A DNA stretch of 64,000 bases, taken from Pedobacter ureilyticus (GTDB lineage Bacteria > Bacteroidota > Bacteroidia > Sphingobacteriales > Sphingobacteriaceae). Under the pieces are notes generated by a model, which worked only from the letters and a program-made list of their open reading frames with translations, made no database searches and was not told the DNA's origin. Below, one piece after another: positions 18,285-27,532 of the stretch (position 1 is the stretch's first letter; every line of letters begins with the position of its first letter). Location of the stretch: positions 248,001 to 312,000 of the forward strand of contig NZ_SSHJ01000002.1 of assembly GCF_005925345.1 (NCBI RefSeq), read 5' to 3'. The position numbers and the translations under genes were made by a program.

Positions 18285-19586
18285 TTACAAAAGGGGCAGC
18301 AACTGCTCCAGAGCCATTCCTCTGCTTCCTTTCAACAAGATCAATGCATCTTTCCAGTTCTGTTGTTCAATAAACGCGGCAGCCTCTATTGGTGTAGCAA
18401 AGAAATTTGCATTAAAATCGCCTTTGGTATTATAAAAATGATGGCCTATAAAAATTAAGGTCTCTATCTCATTTTTAAGGGCAAGTTCAATAATCCGCTG
18501 GTGCTGACTGGCAGATTCTTCGCCCAGTTCAAACATATCTCCCAAAATGGCAATCTTCTTGGCGCCTGTTAAACCATTCAAATTACTAATTGCAGCAGAC
18601 ATGCTACTTGGGTTGGCATTATAAAAATCGCAAATTACCGTGTTTTTCTCTGTTTTGGTTAACTGCGAGCGGTTATTGGTAGGAAAGTAGTCTGCCAAAC
18701 CTTTATTAATTTCTTCGGCGCTTAAACCAAAGAAACAGCCAATGCTAATGGCAGCTAAAATGTTTTCGAAATTATAGGTGCCTGTCAAGTTAGCTTTGGC
18801 TTCGTGGCTTTCTCCGTTAAAACTCCAAAGAAACTCAATTAATGGATCGCTGTGCTTTAGTACCCCACTCACAGCGCCTTCTTCGGTTGTATTGTAACGC
18901 ACTATGTTTTTAACACTAGCCTTGTCCACCATTTCGGTTAAATCTCTGTTCGCTGCATTCACAAATGCATAACCATTGTTTTCACTCAGATAAGCGTACA
19001 GTTCGGCCTTGCCTTTTTTAACGCCCTCAAAGCCGCCAAAACCCTCCAAATGTGCCATGCCAACATTGCTAATTAAGCCATGTGTGGGCTGTGCAATGTT
19101 GCTCAAAAGCTCAATTTCTTTTTGATGATTGGCCCCCATTTCAATCACGGCAATTTCTATATCATCAGCGATGCTTAAAATAGATAAAGGCACGCCAATA
19201 TGGTTGTTTAAATTGCCCTTGGTAGCAAAAACCTTAAAATGCTCGGCTAGTACCGCCCTAATTAACTCCTTGGTAGTGGTTTTGCCATTGCTCCCCGTTA
19301 AACCAATTACTGGGATGTTTAAATGCTTGCGGTGATGTTTGGCTAGCTCCTGTAAAGTAGTCAAAACATCCTCTACCAAAATAAATTGCTCTCCTTTGGC
19401 AAAGGCCGCGTTATCGATAATCGCCAAGGCCGCCCCATCAGCAATGGCTTTTTCGGCAAATTGGTTGGCATCAAACTTATCGCCCTTTAAGGCAAAAAAC
19501 AAACAGCCCTCGGTAATAGAACGGGTATCTGTGCAAATTACAGGATTTTTTAAGTAATGCTGATAAAGCTTTTCGATCTGAGCCAT
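18285..19586 (-). CDS. murF: UDP-N-acetylmuramoyl-tripeptide--D-alanyl-D-alanine ligase
   Basis: Adds D-Ala-D-Ala to the UDP-MurNAc-tripeptide, the last cytosolic step of the peptidoglycan monomer. The 433-residue Mur ligase has the N-terminal substrate-binding part (CTDTRSITEGCLFFALKG, about 18-35). The ATP-binding P-loop GSNGKTTT is at residues 98-105, EMGANHQKEIELL (about 144-156) is the carbamylated-Lys/Glu region, and NFENILAA and GDMFELGEES mark the central and C-terminal domains. The length is typical. It stands apart from any dcw cluster. The end overlaps no neighbour, and no clear terminator is seen. Confidence 0.95.
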   Translation of the reverse strand: MAQIEKLYQHYLKNPVICTDTRSITEGCLFFALKGDKFDANQFAEKAIADGAALAIIDNAAFAKGEQFILVEDVLTTLQELAKHHRKHLNIPVIGLTGSNGKTTTKELIRAVLAEHFKVFATKGNLNNHIGVPLSILSIADDIEIAVIEMGANHQKEIELLSNIAQPTHGLISNVGMAHLEGFGGFEGVKKGKAELYAYLSENNGYAFVNAANRDLTEMVDKASVKNIVRYNTTEEGAVSGVLKHSDPLIEFLWSFNGESHEAKANLTGTYNFENILAAISIGCFFGLSAEEINKGLADYFPTNNRSQLTKTEKNTVICDFYNANPSSMSAAISNLNGLTGAKKIAILGDMFELGEESASQHQRIIELALKNEIETLIFIGHHFYNTKGDFNANFFATPIEAAAFIEQQNWKDALILLKGSRGMALEQLLPLL

Positions 19587-19880
19587 GGCTTTGATTTAAT
19601 TATACGGTTTGTAAAATTACGAATGCTTCAATGAAATCAAATTTTCTTTTAGTAATATTGATGTAGAGAATGGCGCTTTTAGTTCCGAATCCGCGTTTTA
19701 CTCAATTCCGGTCTTCTATTTTTCGGGTAGCATAATCTAGCCTAATCAGAACCTTTAATAGAAAAATAGGCAACCGGCGACTTTTCCTCCATTTTGGTCG
19801 CTCAAAATGGAGTGCCAATACCCGGCATGAGGGTGGGAAAGGATTTGTGATGGGCATATTTTGTTGAAAATATCATTGGT
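19587..19880. other. Intergenic region between divergent genes
   Basis: About 290 bases holding the leaders of murF (left) and the M14 peptidase gene (right). CCATTTTGGTCGCTCAAAATGG (19789-19810) is a short inverted repeat. No perfect TAnnTTTG box is seen in either direction. Confidence 0.4.
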
Positions 19881-22364
19881 ATGAAAAGATCTTTACTAAT
19901 ATTATGGTTTGGGATAATTACCATACCCTTATTTGCGCAAATACAGAGCCCTGATAGCTTTTTGGGTTATGAATTAGGCACACATTTCTCTGCGCATCAA
20001 AAGGTAGTCGATTATTTTAAAGAGATTGCCGCAAAGGCAGAAAATGTAAAGCTGCAATCTTACGGCAAAACCTACGAAGGGCGAGAGTTGTTATTTGCTA
20101 TTGTTTCTGATCCTGCAAATATGGAGCGCTTAGAGCAGATAAGAACCAATAACATTGCTATCTCTAATAATGATAAATCGGTGAAGTTAGCTAAACAACC
20201 TGTAACTGTTTGGTTAAGCTACAATGTACACGGTAATGAGGCCAACTCTACCGAAACCGCAATGAAAGTGCTATATACTTTAGCAGAAGCTAAAGATGAG
20301 CAAACCAAAGCTTGGCTAAAGAATACGGTAGTAATTATCGACCCCTGCTTAAATCCCGATGGTAGAGAGCGATATGTGAACTACTTTAATAGCGTGGTTG
20401 GTACAGTTCCCAATCCAGACCCAGCCGCCCGAGAGCATTATGAGCCTTGGCCGGGCGGCAGGAGTAACCATTATTATTTCGATTTGAACCGCGATTGGGC
20501 TTGGCAAACACAAATTGAAAGCGAGCAAAGGTTAAAGCAATACCACCAATGGTTGCCGCAGGTGCATGTCGATTTTCATGAACAGGGTTACAACGAGCCT
20601 TATTATTTTGCTCCAGCAGCAGAGCCGATACATCAAGCGGTTACGCCTTGGCAAAGAGAGTTTCAGGTCATCGTAGGTAAAAACAACGCTAAATATTTCG
20701 ACGAAAAAGGCTGGCAATATTTTACCAAAGAGCGTTTCGATTTACTTTATCCATCTTATGGCGATACCTATCCTCTATATAATGGAGCCATTGGCATGAC
20801 TTACGAACAAGGAGGAATTAGGGCAGGCTTGGCAATAGTTACCGCAGATGGTGATACGCTTACATTGAAAGATCGAATTTCGCATCATTTTACCACATCA
20901 ATGTCTACCATAGAAGTGGCATCAGCGCATGCTGAAAAATTAGTAACAGAGTTTAGGAAGTTTTTTGAGCAAAGTTTAACACCCGCAACTGCCTACAAAA
21001 GCTATGTAATTAAAGCACAAAATATTTCGAGGTTAAGGAAATTGGCCGCTTTGCTACAGAAAAATAAAATCAGCTACGCCTTTGGATCTGAAAAAGGCGA
21101 CAGAACCTTAACCGGTTACAATTACGAAACGCAAAAAACAGAGGCTTTTAAAATAGAGCGTAACGATATGATTATTAATGTGGCGCAAAAACATGGCGTG
21201 CTGGCCAATATTTTATTTGAACCACAAACTTTTGTGACCGATTCTAATACCTACGATATTACCGCCTGGGCATTGCCTTATGCTTACGGCTTAAATGCCT
21301 ATGGCTTAAAAGACGCCTTTTCGGGAACGTATAATTTTATTGAAGACGCAAAGAAAGCGCCACTAACTGTGGCGAAACCTTACGCTTGGGTATTGCCTTG
21401 GGGCTCTATAGAAGACGCCAAAACTTTAATGTTACTGCAGCAAAACAACATTAAGGTGCGTATGGCAGAGCAGGCCTTTACCATTGGTGGGGTTAACTAC
21501 AAAGCAGGCACCTTGTTGGTGTACAGGGCAGAGAACGAAAAGAAAATCCAAAAATTCCAGTCTTTGATAACCCAATTGCTAAATGAAAATAACGTGAGCT
21601 TCCAAGTGCTTTCTTCTGGTTATGTAGAAAAAGGAAAAGATTTTGGCTCATCAAGCTACAGGCTGTTGATGCAACCTAAGGTGGCGGTACTCTCGGGTCA
21701 GGAAACTTCTACGCAGTCGCTGGGCGAGATCTGGCATTTCTTTGAGCAGGAATTAAATTATCCAATCTCTATATTAAATGTAGCTACTGCTGCAAATCTT
21801 GATATCAATAAGATCAACACCTTAATTGTACCAGATGGTTATTATGCTGATAAACTGGCGGAGCAGTTAGCGCCATGGGTAAGTGCAGGAGGTAAACTGA
21901 TTTTGTTGGAAGATGCTATTGCAGCTTTTGTAGGCAAGAAGCCGTTTCAGATTAAACGCAAGGATGAGCCAAAAAGTGATGCAGCAAAAGACAATACGCA
22001 ATCTTATAGCAGCAGAGATCATGATGATTTTAGTAATTCTATCCCTGGGGCTATTTATAAGGTATACCTAGATCAAACGCATCCTTTAAGCTATGGCATT
22101 GGTAAGTACTACTATACCCTAAAAACTGATGCTAATATTTATGAGACCTTAGAAAATGGCTATAACATTGGTTTGTTAAAGCCAGATAGCTACGTTGCAG
22201 GCGTTGCTGGTGCTAAGGTTAAGGCTAAAATTGCTTCGGGTATGTTGTATGGCGATCAAGAAATTGGTAAAGGGAAGGTTTTGTATATTTCAACTGGATT
22301 GATTTTTAGACAGTTTTGGGAGGGAGGGAAGCAGATGTTGGTGAATGGGGTTTTTTTGAGGTAA
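19881..22364 (+). CDS. M14-family zinc carboxypeptidase, secreted
   Basis: A large exported metallopeptidase of 827 residues with signal peptide MKRSLLILWFGIITIPLFAQ. The M14 catalytic domain covers about residues 25-370. Zinc ligands are His117 and Glu120 in NVHGNEANSTE and His233 in HVDFHEQG; substrate-binding arginines lie in NPDGRERY and DLNRDW, and the general-base Glu is likely in MTYEQGG. The second half (about 400-827) has a class I glutamine amidotransferase-like look (VAVLSGQ, GGKLILLEDAI), as in many Bacteroidota M14 proteins. It probably degrades peptides in the periplasm or outside the cell. It is a single gene. Confidence 0.88.
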   Translation: MKRSLLILWFGIITIPLFAQIQSPDSFLGYELGTHFSAHQKVVDYFKEIAAKAENVKLQSYGKTYEGRELLFAIVSDPANMERLEQIRTNNIAISNNDKSVKLAKQPVTVWLSYNVHGNEANSTETAMKVLYTLAEAKDEQTKAWLKNTVVIIDPCLNPDGRERYVNYFNSVVGTVPNPDPAAREHYEPWPGGRSNHYYFDLNRDWAWQTQIESEQRLKQYHQWLPQVHVDFHEQGYNEPYYFAPAAEPIHQAVTPWQREFQVIVGKNNAKYFDEKGWQYFTKERFDLLYPSYGDTYPLYNGAIGMTYEQGGIRAGLAIVTADGDTLTLKDRISHHFTTSMSTIEVASAHAEKLVTEFRKFFEQSLTPATAYKSYVIKAQNISRLRKLAALLQKNKISYAFGSEKGDRTLTGYNYETQKTEAFKIERNDMIINVAQKHGVLANILFEPQTFVTDSNTYDITAWALPYAYGLNAYGLKDAFSGTYNFIEDAKKAPLTVAKPYAWVLPWGSIEDAKTLMLLQQNNIKVRMAEQAFTIGGVNYKAGTLLVYRAENEKKIQKFQSLITQLLNENNVSFQVLSSGYVEKGKDFGSSSYRLLMQPKVAVLSGQETSTQSLGEIWHFFEQELNYPISILNVATAANLDINKINTLIVPDGYYADKLAEQLAPWVSAGGKLILLEDAIAAFVGKKPFQIKRKDEPKSDAAKDNTQSYSSRDHDDFSNSIPGAIYKVYLDQTHPLSYGIGKYYYTLKTDANIYETLENGYNIGLLKPDSYVAGVAGAKVKAKIASGMLYGDQEIGKGKVLYISTGLIFRQFWEGGKQMLVNGVFLR

Positions 22365-22678
22365 CTAGTTAAAGAGCTAGACGTTCTTATAGTATCTAGA
22401 GCGTTGTAGTAGAGGTAGCTTTAAGCTTTGAACATTAGCCACTGATTAAACCGAGGGCGGGGTTTCCGTAAAGCTGCATTTATAAGCAAGGAGCAACTGT
22501 ATGTGGCCATGTATCACGAGCATATGCATGCATACTTTTTTACAAATGGTATTTCACTAATGGCGCAAGTCTTGAGAATTGGGTTTGAGGTTTAGCTGAC
22601 TTACCGATAAATCGGTACAAGTGGTGCCTGTTAGCAATAGCTTGGTTTAATCTTGTTAAGTTTTATCTTTAAGATTAG

Positions 22679-22831
22679 ATGAGCATCAAGTATAAGTTTA
22701 GCAATCCAGAAGGGCTTTATTTTGTAAGCTTTGCGGTGGTAGGTTGGATAGACGTATTTACCAGGCTTGTCTATAAGGATATACTGAAAGGTTTAAATTT
22801 TAATGCTAGCATTAACTCGTTTCTTAATTAG
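22679..22831 (+). pseudogene. REP-associated Y1 (IS200-like) transposase, N-terminal fragment
   Basis: The 50-codon frame starts MSIKYKFSNPEGLYFVSFAV and continues VGWIDVFTRLVYKDIL, the typical start of the REP-associated tyrosine transposases (RAYT, Y1_Tnp) of Bacteroidota. It then loses similarity and hits a stop at 22829. The HUH and catalytic tyrosine regions are absent, so it is a dead remnant of about a quarter of the gene. Confidence 0.75.
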
Positions 22832-22942
22832 CAGGACGGCATTTGCTAATTTCAGTTTACCAGATGGGAATGAGTATTTTTAATACAGGTAATTGTATCA
22901 GGAACATTGTATGTTGGTCTGGAGACCTTGGTTTGTAATGAA

Positions 22943-22972
22943 GGTTTAAGTCGCTGCCAGCGACAATAAACT
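22943..22972. repeat. REP-like hairpin next to dead transposase
   Basis: GGTTTAAGTCGCTGCCAGCG then ACAATAAACT. GTCGCT (22950-22955) pairs with AGCGAC (22959-22964) over a 3-nt loop, extended by TTTA/TAAA. The first 12 bases are identical to those of the palindrome at 29258-29288. Confidence 0.5.
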
Positions 22973-23345
22973 AAAGAGATATGTGAACTAAAGCTACGCT
23001 TATTTCAGGGTAGCTAAAACTATATATTTTTTTAAAAATGGTGAAATGGGCTTTTTATATGCTGCAAACTTTTATGGTTTAAACAGGTATAAATCTCTTT
23101 AGTTCTACTAATTTTATGTTTTAATACTTAATTATAGGTATTTCTTTTTTCTTTTTATTTAGAGAAATTTGATGAAAAAATATACGTTTGCTATATTTCA
23201 ATACATTTTGTACCAATACTATGAGGTACAATCTAGGTAAGATAAGATAACGGTACTATCGATTAAAGAGGTGATTGTACTTACTGGATTTAATTTTTCG
23301 TATTGCAAAAATATATCAATAGGTGGGTATATAAAGAACAAACAC

Positions 23346-24821
23346 ATGAAAGCAAAACCTAACATGAGAACCTATTTAATGTTGTTTATATTGTTTTTAA
23401 TAAACCAGCAACTCATTGCTCAAACCAAAACCGAAAACGAAACATTGGCAATAAGCACTGGGCATCCATCTATTACTATGGAGGCACGTAAAGCAGGTGT
23501 ATACCTAGAAGTACGCGTTTTTAATAACCACAACATTACCTATAACATCAGTTTTACAGCCGAAGTAACCCTTAGGGGAAAAAGTGGAGAAATTAAAAAG
23601 ACCCTCGAAACTTCAGGCAAAGTTGCTGCAAACAAAAGCTATTTTGCCTCTACCAACATTTATTGGGCCGATGTGAAAGAAAACCTGTATTTTTCATTGG
23701 TAGATGCTAAGCGTGTTCATTTTGATGCCCAGCCCATTCAGCAGCAAACGCAACGCAGCAACAACGTTTCTAACAGCCAAAATAGCACATCCCTTACACC
23801 TAGCAGTCCAAAACCAAGCCCAAATGCAAGCGTGCAGGAATTAGCCGCGTGGCAAAGAAGTCAAGCTTCCACTACACAAAGCCAAACTAAGACCAGCAAT
23901 CCTACTTATGTCAATACCCAAGCCAGCAATGTATCTAATGGGCCTAGTAAGGGGATATCAAAAGCAGATTTGCAACAATTGCTAGAAAACAATAGGCAAG
24001 AAAGCAATCGCATATTGGGGATATCGCCTAGTGTAGCTAATCAATCTACCGAGCAAGCTGCCAGTGCAGGTTTGTGGAGTTTAGCCGATTCGTGGGTAAA
24101 AGCTAGGCAAGAGCGCTTGGAGCGAGAAGAAAGAGAGGAAGAAAAGAAACAGATTAGGGCCGAAAACGAAAGAATTGCCAAAGAAAATAGACTAAGAATG
24201 ATCAATAATAGATCTCTACTCATCAATAAATTCGAACCCAAAGACATCCCTCTTTCATCTAGAGAGAAAGCCAACAAGATTTACTATTTCATCTATGCAT
24301 TTGAACAAACCAATTTGAACCAAGAATACGGTGCTATTGTATACCTGTCCAATGTGTTCGAAATTGGCACCTATAAAGACGGTACTCGGGCTTACACATC
24401 TACTGTTAAAAACGAAATTGTAAACCTAAGCCCGTTCAGTGAGCTCATGCATGGCTATTATTATACTGCAGAAGAGGCCGAAAATGCTCGAAAAACCTTT
24501 GCATCTCTTTTGCAAAGTAATGGTGTAACCATACAGCTTATCAGCTATAAGGGTAAAGCAGGGGCGGCAAATGCTAACGGAACCGCTAACACTACAACCA
24601 ATTCATTAGGGAAGAAAATTGGAGTTGGCGATAATTTTGCGCCGGCAACATTTACCAAATCAAAGCCTACTGAAAACACCTCTAACCTAAGAGAGGAACA
24701 GCCTAAAAAAACAGACTTAGGCGTGCCTATCCAAATAGGCAAAGATAAACCTGAAGCAAAAAAAACAAAGACCCCGGCTAAAAAGGAGGGCAATTTGGGC
24801 GTGCCCATTAAAATAGATTAA
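23346..24821 (+). CDS. Exported protein with coiled-coil and LGVPI repeats
   Basis: I do not recognise this family. An in-frame ATG at 23271 exists, but the ATG at 23346 (or 23364) directly precedes a signal peptide (MRTYLMLFILFLINQQLIAQ) and is preferred. The mature protein has four parts. A beta-rich N-terminal domain spans roughly residues 30-150. A Ser/Thr/Gln/Asn-rich linker reaches to about 245. A highly charged helix follows (RQERLEREEREEEKKQIRAE, about 275-310). The C-terminal domain with YGAIVYLSNVFEIGTYKDG spans about 320-430. The tail repeats LGVPIQIGK and LGVPIKID. The next gene starts 3 bases after this one ends, so it leads an operon with the Sel1-repeat proteins. Confidence 0.8.
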   Translation: MKAKPNMRTYLMLFILFLINQQLIAQTKTENETLAISTGHPSITMEARKAGVYLEVRVFNNHNITYNISFTAEVTLRGKSGEIKKTLETSGKVAANKSYFASTNIYWADVKENLYFSLVDAKRVHFDAQPIQQQTQRSNNVSNSQNSTSLTPSSPKPSPNASVQELAAWQRSQASTTQSQTKTSNPTYVNTQASNVSNGPSKGISKADLQQLLENNRQESNRILGISPSVANQSTEQAASAGLWSLADSWVKARQERLEREEREEEKKQIRAENERIAKENRLRMINNRSLLINKFEPKDIPLSSREKANKIYYFIYAFEQTNLNQEYGAIVYLSNVFEIGTYKDGTRAYTSTVKNEIVNLSPFSELMHGYYYTAEEAENARKTFASLLQSNGVTIQLISYKGKAGAANANGTANTTTNSLGKKIGVGDNFAPATFTKSKPTENTSNLREEQPKKTDLGVPIQIGKDKPEAKKTKTPAKKEGNLGVPIKID

Positions 24822-24824
24822 GAA

Positions 24825-25787
24825 ATGAGAAAGATCATCCTGTTATTCTTACTTTTTATTTCAAAACCTGCTTTAGCGCAAAATGCAGCCGCAAAACTTA
24901 AATTTGAAGAGGCCGAAACCGCTTTTAACAATGGCAACTACACTAGTGCTTTGAGTAAGCTTGATGAGGTAGACCAATTGGCGGGCATCATGTCTAAATC
25001 CTTGTATTTAAGAATAGCTACGCAGCAAAAATTGTTCGACGAAGCCGACCTTTACGATAACCACGAGCAAAAGAAACTGTTGGCCAGTTTGCAGAAAAAT
25101 GGAAGTGCCTATCTAAAAGCGATGCAAAATGAAGAGCTCGATGACAAATATAGAGAGGTAAACGCCATACACGAAAGCCTAAAATATTATCCCAGCAAAG
25201 AGGCAATTGCGCAAATGCAGCAGCAAATTAAAAATTGGGAAAATATGCCCGAGTATGCTGCTGCAATCAAAAGTGCGAAAGATCGTACTGGTTTCGATCT
25301 ATTAAAAGAGGCAGTAAACAAAGGAAATGTGATGGCTATGATGTTGATAGGCAGGCTGTATAGCACTAACCTAGGCTTTTTTGATGTAAAGCAAGATCAT
25401 GTCATGGCCATGAATTGGTACAAAAAGGCTGCAGACCTTGGTTTTGCGCCAGCACAGTACGAAGTCGGCAACTGCTACTATTTCGGAAATGGTGTCGAAA
25501 AAAATTATGTAGAAGCCTTGAAATGGTATCATCTTGCCGCAAATAAAGGTAATGCACAGGCCATGAAAAGAATTGCCGATTGTTATTTTATGGCCTTGGG
25601 TATGGAAAGAGATGTGCGCACTGCCTACAATTGGTTTCTCAAATCGGCTAACAATGGTGAAAGCGAAGCTATGCTTCAATTGGCTAGGTTTTATCAAAAC
25701 GGGATTGTAGTGCCAATAAATGCTCAAAAATCAGGCATTTGGAAAGAAAGAGCGGAAAATACAACCGCTAAAGGATCTAATAAATAA
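24825..25787 (+). CDS. Exported Sel1-repeat protein, paralogue 1
   Basis: A 320-residue protein with signal peptide MRKIILLFLLFISKPALAQ. It shares an N-terminal module with the next two genes (about residues 20-125: KLKFEEAETAFNNGNYTSAL, then LDEVDQLAGIMSKSLYLRI), which looks like a single TPR hairpin. The C-terminal half has three to four Sel1-like repeats (AMNWYKKAADLGFAPAQYEV, ALKWYHLAANKGNAQAMKRI, AYNWFLKSANNGESEAMLQL). Sel1 repeats bind partner proteins; the target here is unknown. It is coupled to the upstream coiled-coil protein and is 25 bases from the next paralogue. Confidence 0.85.
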   Translation: MRKIILLFLLFISKPALAQNAAAKLKFEEAETAFNNGNYTSALSKLDEVDQLAGIMSKSLYLRIATQQKLFDEADLYDNHEQKKLLASLQKNGSAYLKAMQNEELDDKYREVNAIHESLKYYPSKEAIAQMQQQIKNWENMPEYAAAIKSAKDRTGFDLLKEAVNKGNVMAMMLIGRLYSTNLGFFDVKQDHVMAMNWYKKAADLGFAPAQYEVGNCYYFGNGVEKNYVEALKWYHLAANKGNAQAMKRIADCYFMALGMERDVRTAYNWFLKSANNGESEAMLQLARFYQNGIVVPINAQKSGIWKERAENTTAKGSNK

Positions 25788-26014
25788 ATTAATAAAATAA
25801 CGTCGCACTGGAATGATAAAGTACACTTTATTCGCGCTATTACTCAACTTGGCCATTTACAGCCATGCCCAGGAAAATGCCATTGCCACACTTAAGTTTG
25901 AAGAGGCCGAAGCCGCTTTCAACAGCGGTAATTATGCTACCGCTTTGAACAAACTTGACGAAGTAGACAAGTTGGCTGGCATCATGTCTAAATCATTGTA
26001 TTTAAGGATTGTTG
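25773..26014 (+). repeat. 242-bp direct repeat, copy 1
   Basis: From the end of paralogue 1 (GGATCTAATAAATAAATTAA) through the first 67 codons of paralogue 2 this DNA is nearly identical to 27291-27532, with three mismatches in 242 positions by eye. Confidence 0.9.
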
Positions 26015-27150
26015 CCACGGATATTATTTTTGACTACTATGACGTAAAATCAACAACTCTTCTTACCCTGGGCAAATATGTAGACAGTTATTTGAAAACC
26101 ATGGAGGCCGAAGGGTTGGATGATAAGTACCGAGCGGTATACGCCATTTCTGGAAGAGTAAATACTGCACTGCAGGTAAAAAAATGGAAAGAAAGCCTAG
26201 AATTCATAAACGGTGAAAAGGCAGGTAAAGACAAAAATTTTGAAGAGGCTATAGCTTGGCTTAAAAAAGGCGAAGCCAAGGGGAATTTAGCCGCCATCAA
26301 CTATATCGGATTGGTTTATCAAAGCCAGCAGAAATATCAGGAAGCTTTTGATCATTTCAACAAGGCTGCCAGTGCCGGTTATGCTACGGCGATGAGGAAT
26401 TTGGCAGGTTACTATCTTGGTGGCGTTAAAGGTGTTGTCGCTCAAAATTATGATGAAGCGATGAAGTGGTATTTAAAAGCTGCAGAAAATGGCGAAGCTG
26501 ATGCTTTTGATAGTATCGGCATGATGTATTCGTTTGGTCAAAGCGTAACGAAAAACGAGGCAGAAGCACTAAAATGGTATGGCAGGGCAGTTAATAAGGG
26601 CCAGGTGAGTGCGATGGAAAATATGGGGATGTTATATCATTTTGTTAGCGAAAGCTTTAGAGATCATACAAAAGCCATGTTTTGGTATAGAATGGCATTG
26701 GAGCGTGGAAGTAAACAGATGGAGAACAATGTTGGCTCCTTGTATTTTGAAGGTAAAGGTGTACCGCAAAATTATCCCGAGGCGCTAAACTGGTTTAAAA
26801 AGGCTGCTGCAAATGGTAATATACGCTCTGCCAACAATATTGGCGACATGTATTTTAATGGGCATGGATCAGCTAAAAATTATGCCGAAGCATTGACATG
26901 GTACAAAAAAGCCTACGAAAGTAATGAGAGCGAACAAAAGCAGAGGGCAAAAGAGAGCCTAGGAAAGTGTTATTATGAAATGGCAAAGGAAAAGTATCTT
27001 AAAAAAGATTATACATCGGCTTTGGATGATTATAAAAGCGCTTTTAGCTTTGGTAACCGCATGGCCAGATATAGTATTGCAGCAATGTACCGCGATGGGT
27101 TGGGCGTTGCAAAAGACAAAAAAATAGCCAAGGAATGGGAAAACAAATAA
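25813..27150 (+). CDS. Exported Sel1-repeat protein, paralogue 2
   Basis: A 445-residue exported protein (signal peptide ending SHAQ). The N-terminal module (EEAEAAFNSGNYATALNKLD, about 25-44) is shared with its neighbours, and its first 67 codons are nearly identical at DNA level with those of paralogue 3. About six Sel1 repeats follow from residue 145 onward (AIAWLKKGEAKGNLAAINYI, AMKWYLKAAENGEADAFDSI, ALKWYGRAVNKGQVSAMENM, ALNWFKKAAANGNIRSANNI and others). No catalytic domain is visible. It is probably a periplasmic or surface scaffold, in an operon with paralogue 1. Confidence 0.87.
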   Translation: MIKYTLFALLLNLAIYSHAQENAIATLKFEEAEAAFNSGNYATALNKLDEVDKLAGIMSKSLYLRIVATDIIFDYYDVKSTTLLTLGKYVDSYLKTMEAEGLDDKYRAVYAISGRVNTALQVKKWKESLEFINGEKAGKDKNFEEAIAWLKKGEAKGNLAAINYIGLVYQSQQKYQEAFDHFNKAASAGYATAMRNLAGYYLGGVKGVVAQNYDEAMKWYLKAAENGEADAFDSIGMMYSFGQSVTKNEAEALKWYGRAVNKGQVSAMENMGMLYHFVSESFRDHTKAMFWYRMALERGSKQMENNVGSLYFEGKGVPQNYPEALNWFKKAAANGNIRSANNIGDMYFNGHGSAKNYAEALTWYKKAYESNESEQKQRAKESLGKCYYEMAKEKYLKKDYTSALDDYKSAFSFGNRMARYSIAAMYRDGLGVAKDKKIAKEWENK

Positions 27151-27179
27151 ATAGCTTTTTGAAACCAAGATAGCCTATC

Positions 27180-27308
27180 ATGATGAGGAAGTTTTGGGAA
27201 TTTAGATTGGCTGAAAACCTCTCATTTAATCTATGTGAAATAGATACTCTAAAACAAACTTTGGGAAAAGGAGTCTACAATACATCTGAAGGATCTAATA
27301 AATAAATT
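27180..27308 (+). pseudogene. Possible remnant of a fourth paralogue's 3' end
   Basis: A 42-codon frame begins MMRKFWEFRLAENL and ends SEGSNK, echoing the AKGSNK end of paralogue 1. The end lies in the 242-bp direct repeat. It is most simply the tail of a paralogue lost when the repeat was copied; no independent function is suggested. Confidence 0.35.
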
Positions 27309-27532
27309 AACAAAATAACGTCGCACTGGAATGATAAGGTACACTTTATTCGCGCTATTACTCAACTTGGCCATTTACAGCCATGCCCAGGAAAATGCCA
27401 TTGCCACACTTAAGTTTGAAGAGGCCGAAGCCGCTTTCAACAGCGGTAACTATGCTACCGCTTTGAACAAACTTGACGAAGTAGACAAGTTGGCTGGCAT
27501 CATGTCTAAATCATTGTATTTAAGGATTGTTG
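27291..27532 (+). repeat. 242-bp direct repeat, copy 2
   Basis: Copy of 25773-26014 shifted by 1518 bases, differing at about three positions. It covers the end of a remnant frame and the first 67 codons of paralogue 3. Confidence 0.9.

Larger units (their letters stand above)
22365..23345. other. Long gene-free region with dead transposase
   Basis: About 980 bases of decayed DNA. Recognisable parts are a fragment of a REP-associated (IS200-like) transposase at 22679-22831 and a REP-like hairpin at 22943-22972. The remainder is AT-rich and has no supported gene. The last 180 bases are the leader of the next gene. Confidence 0.55.
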
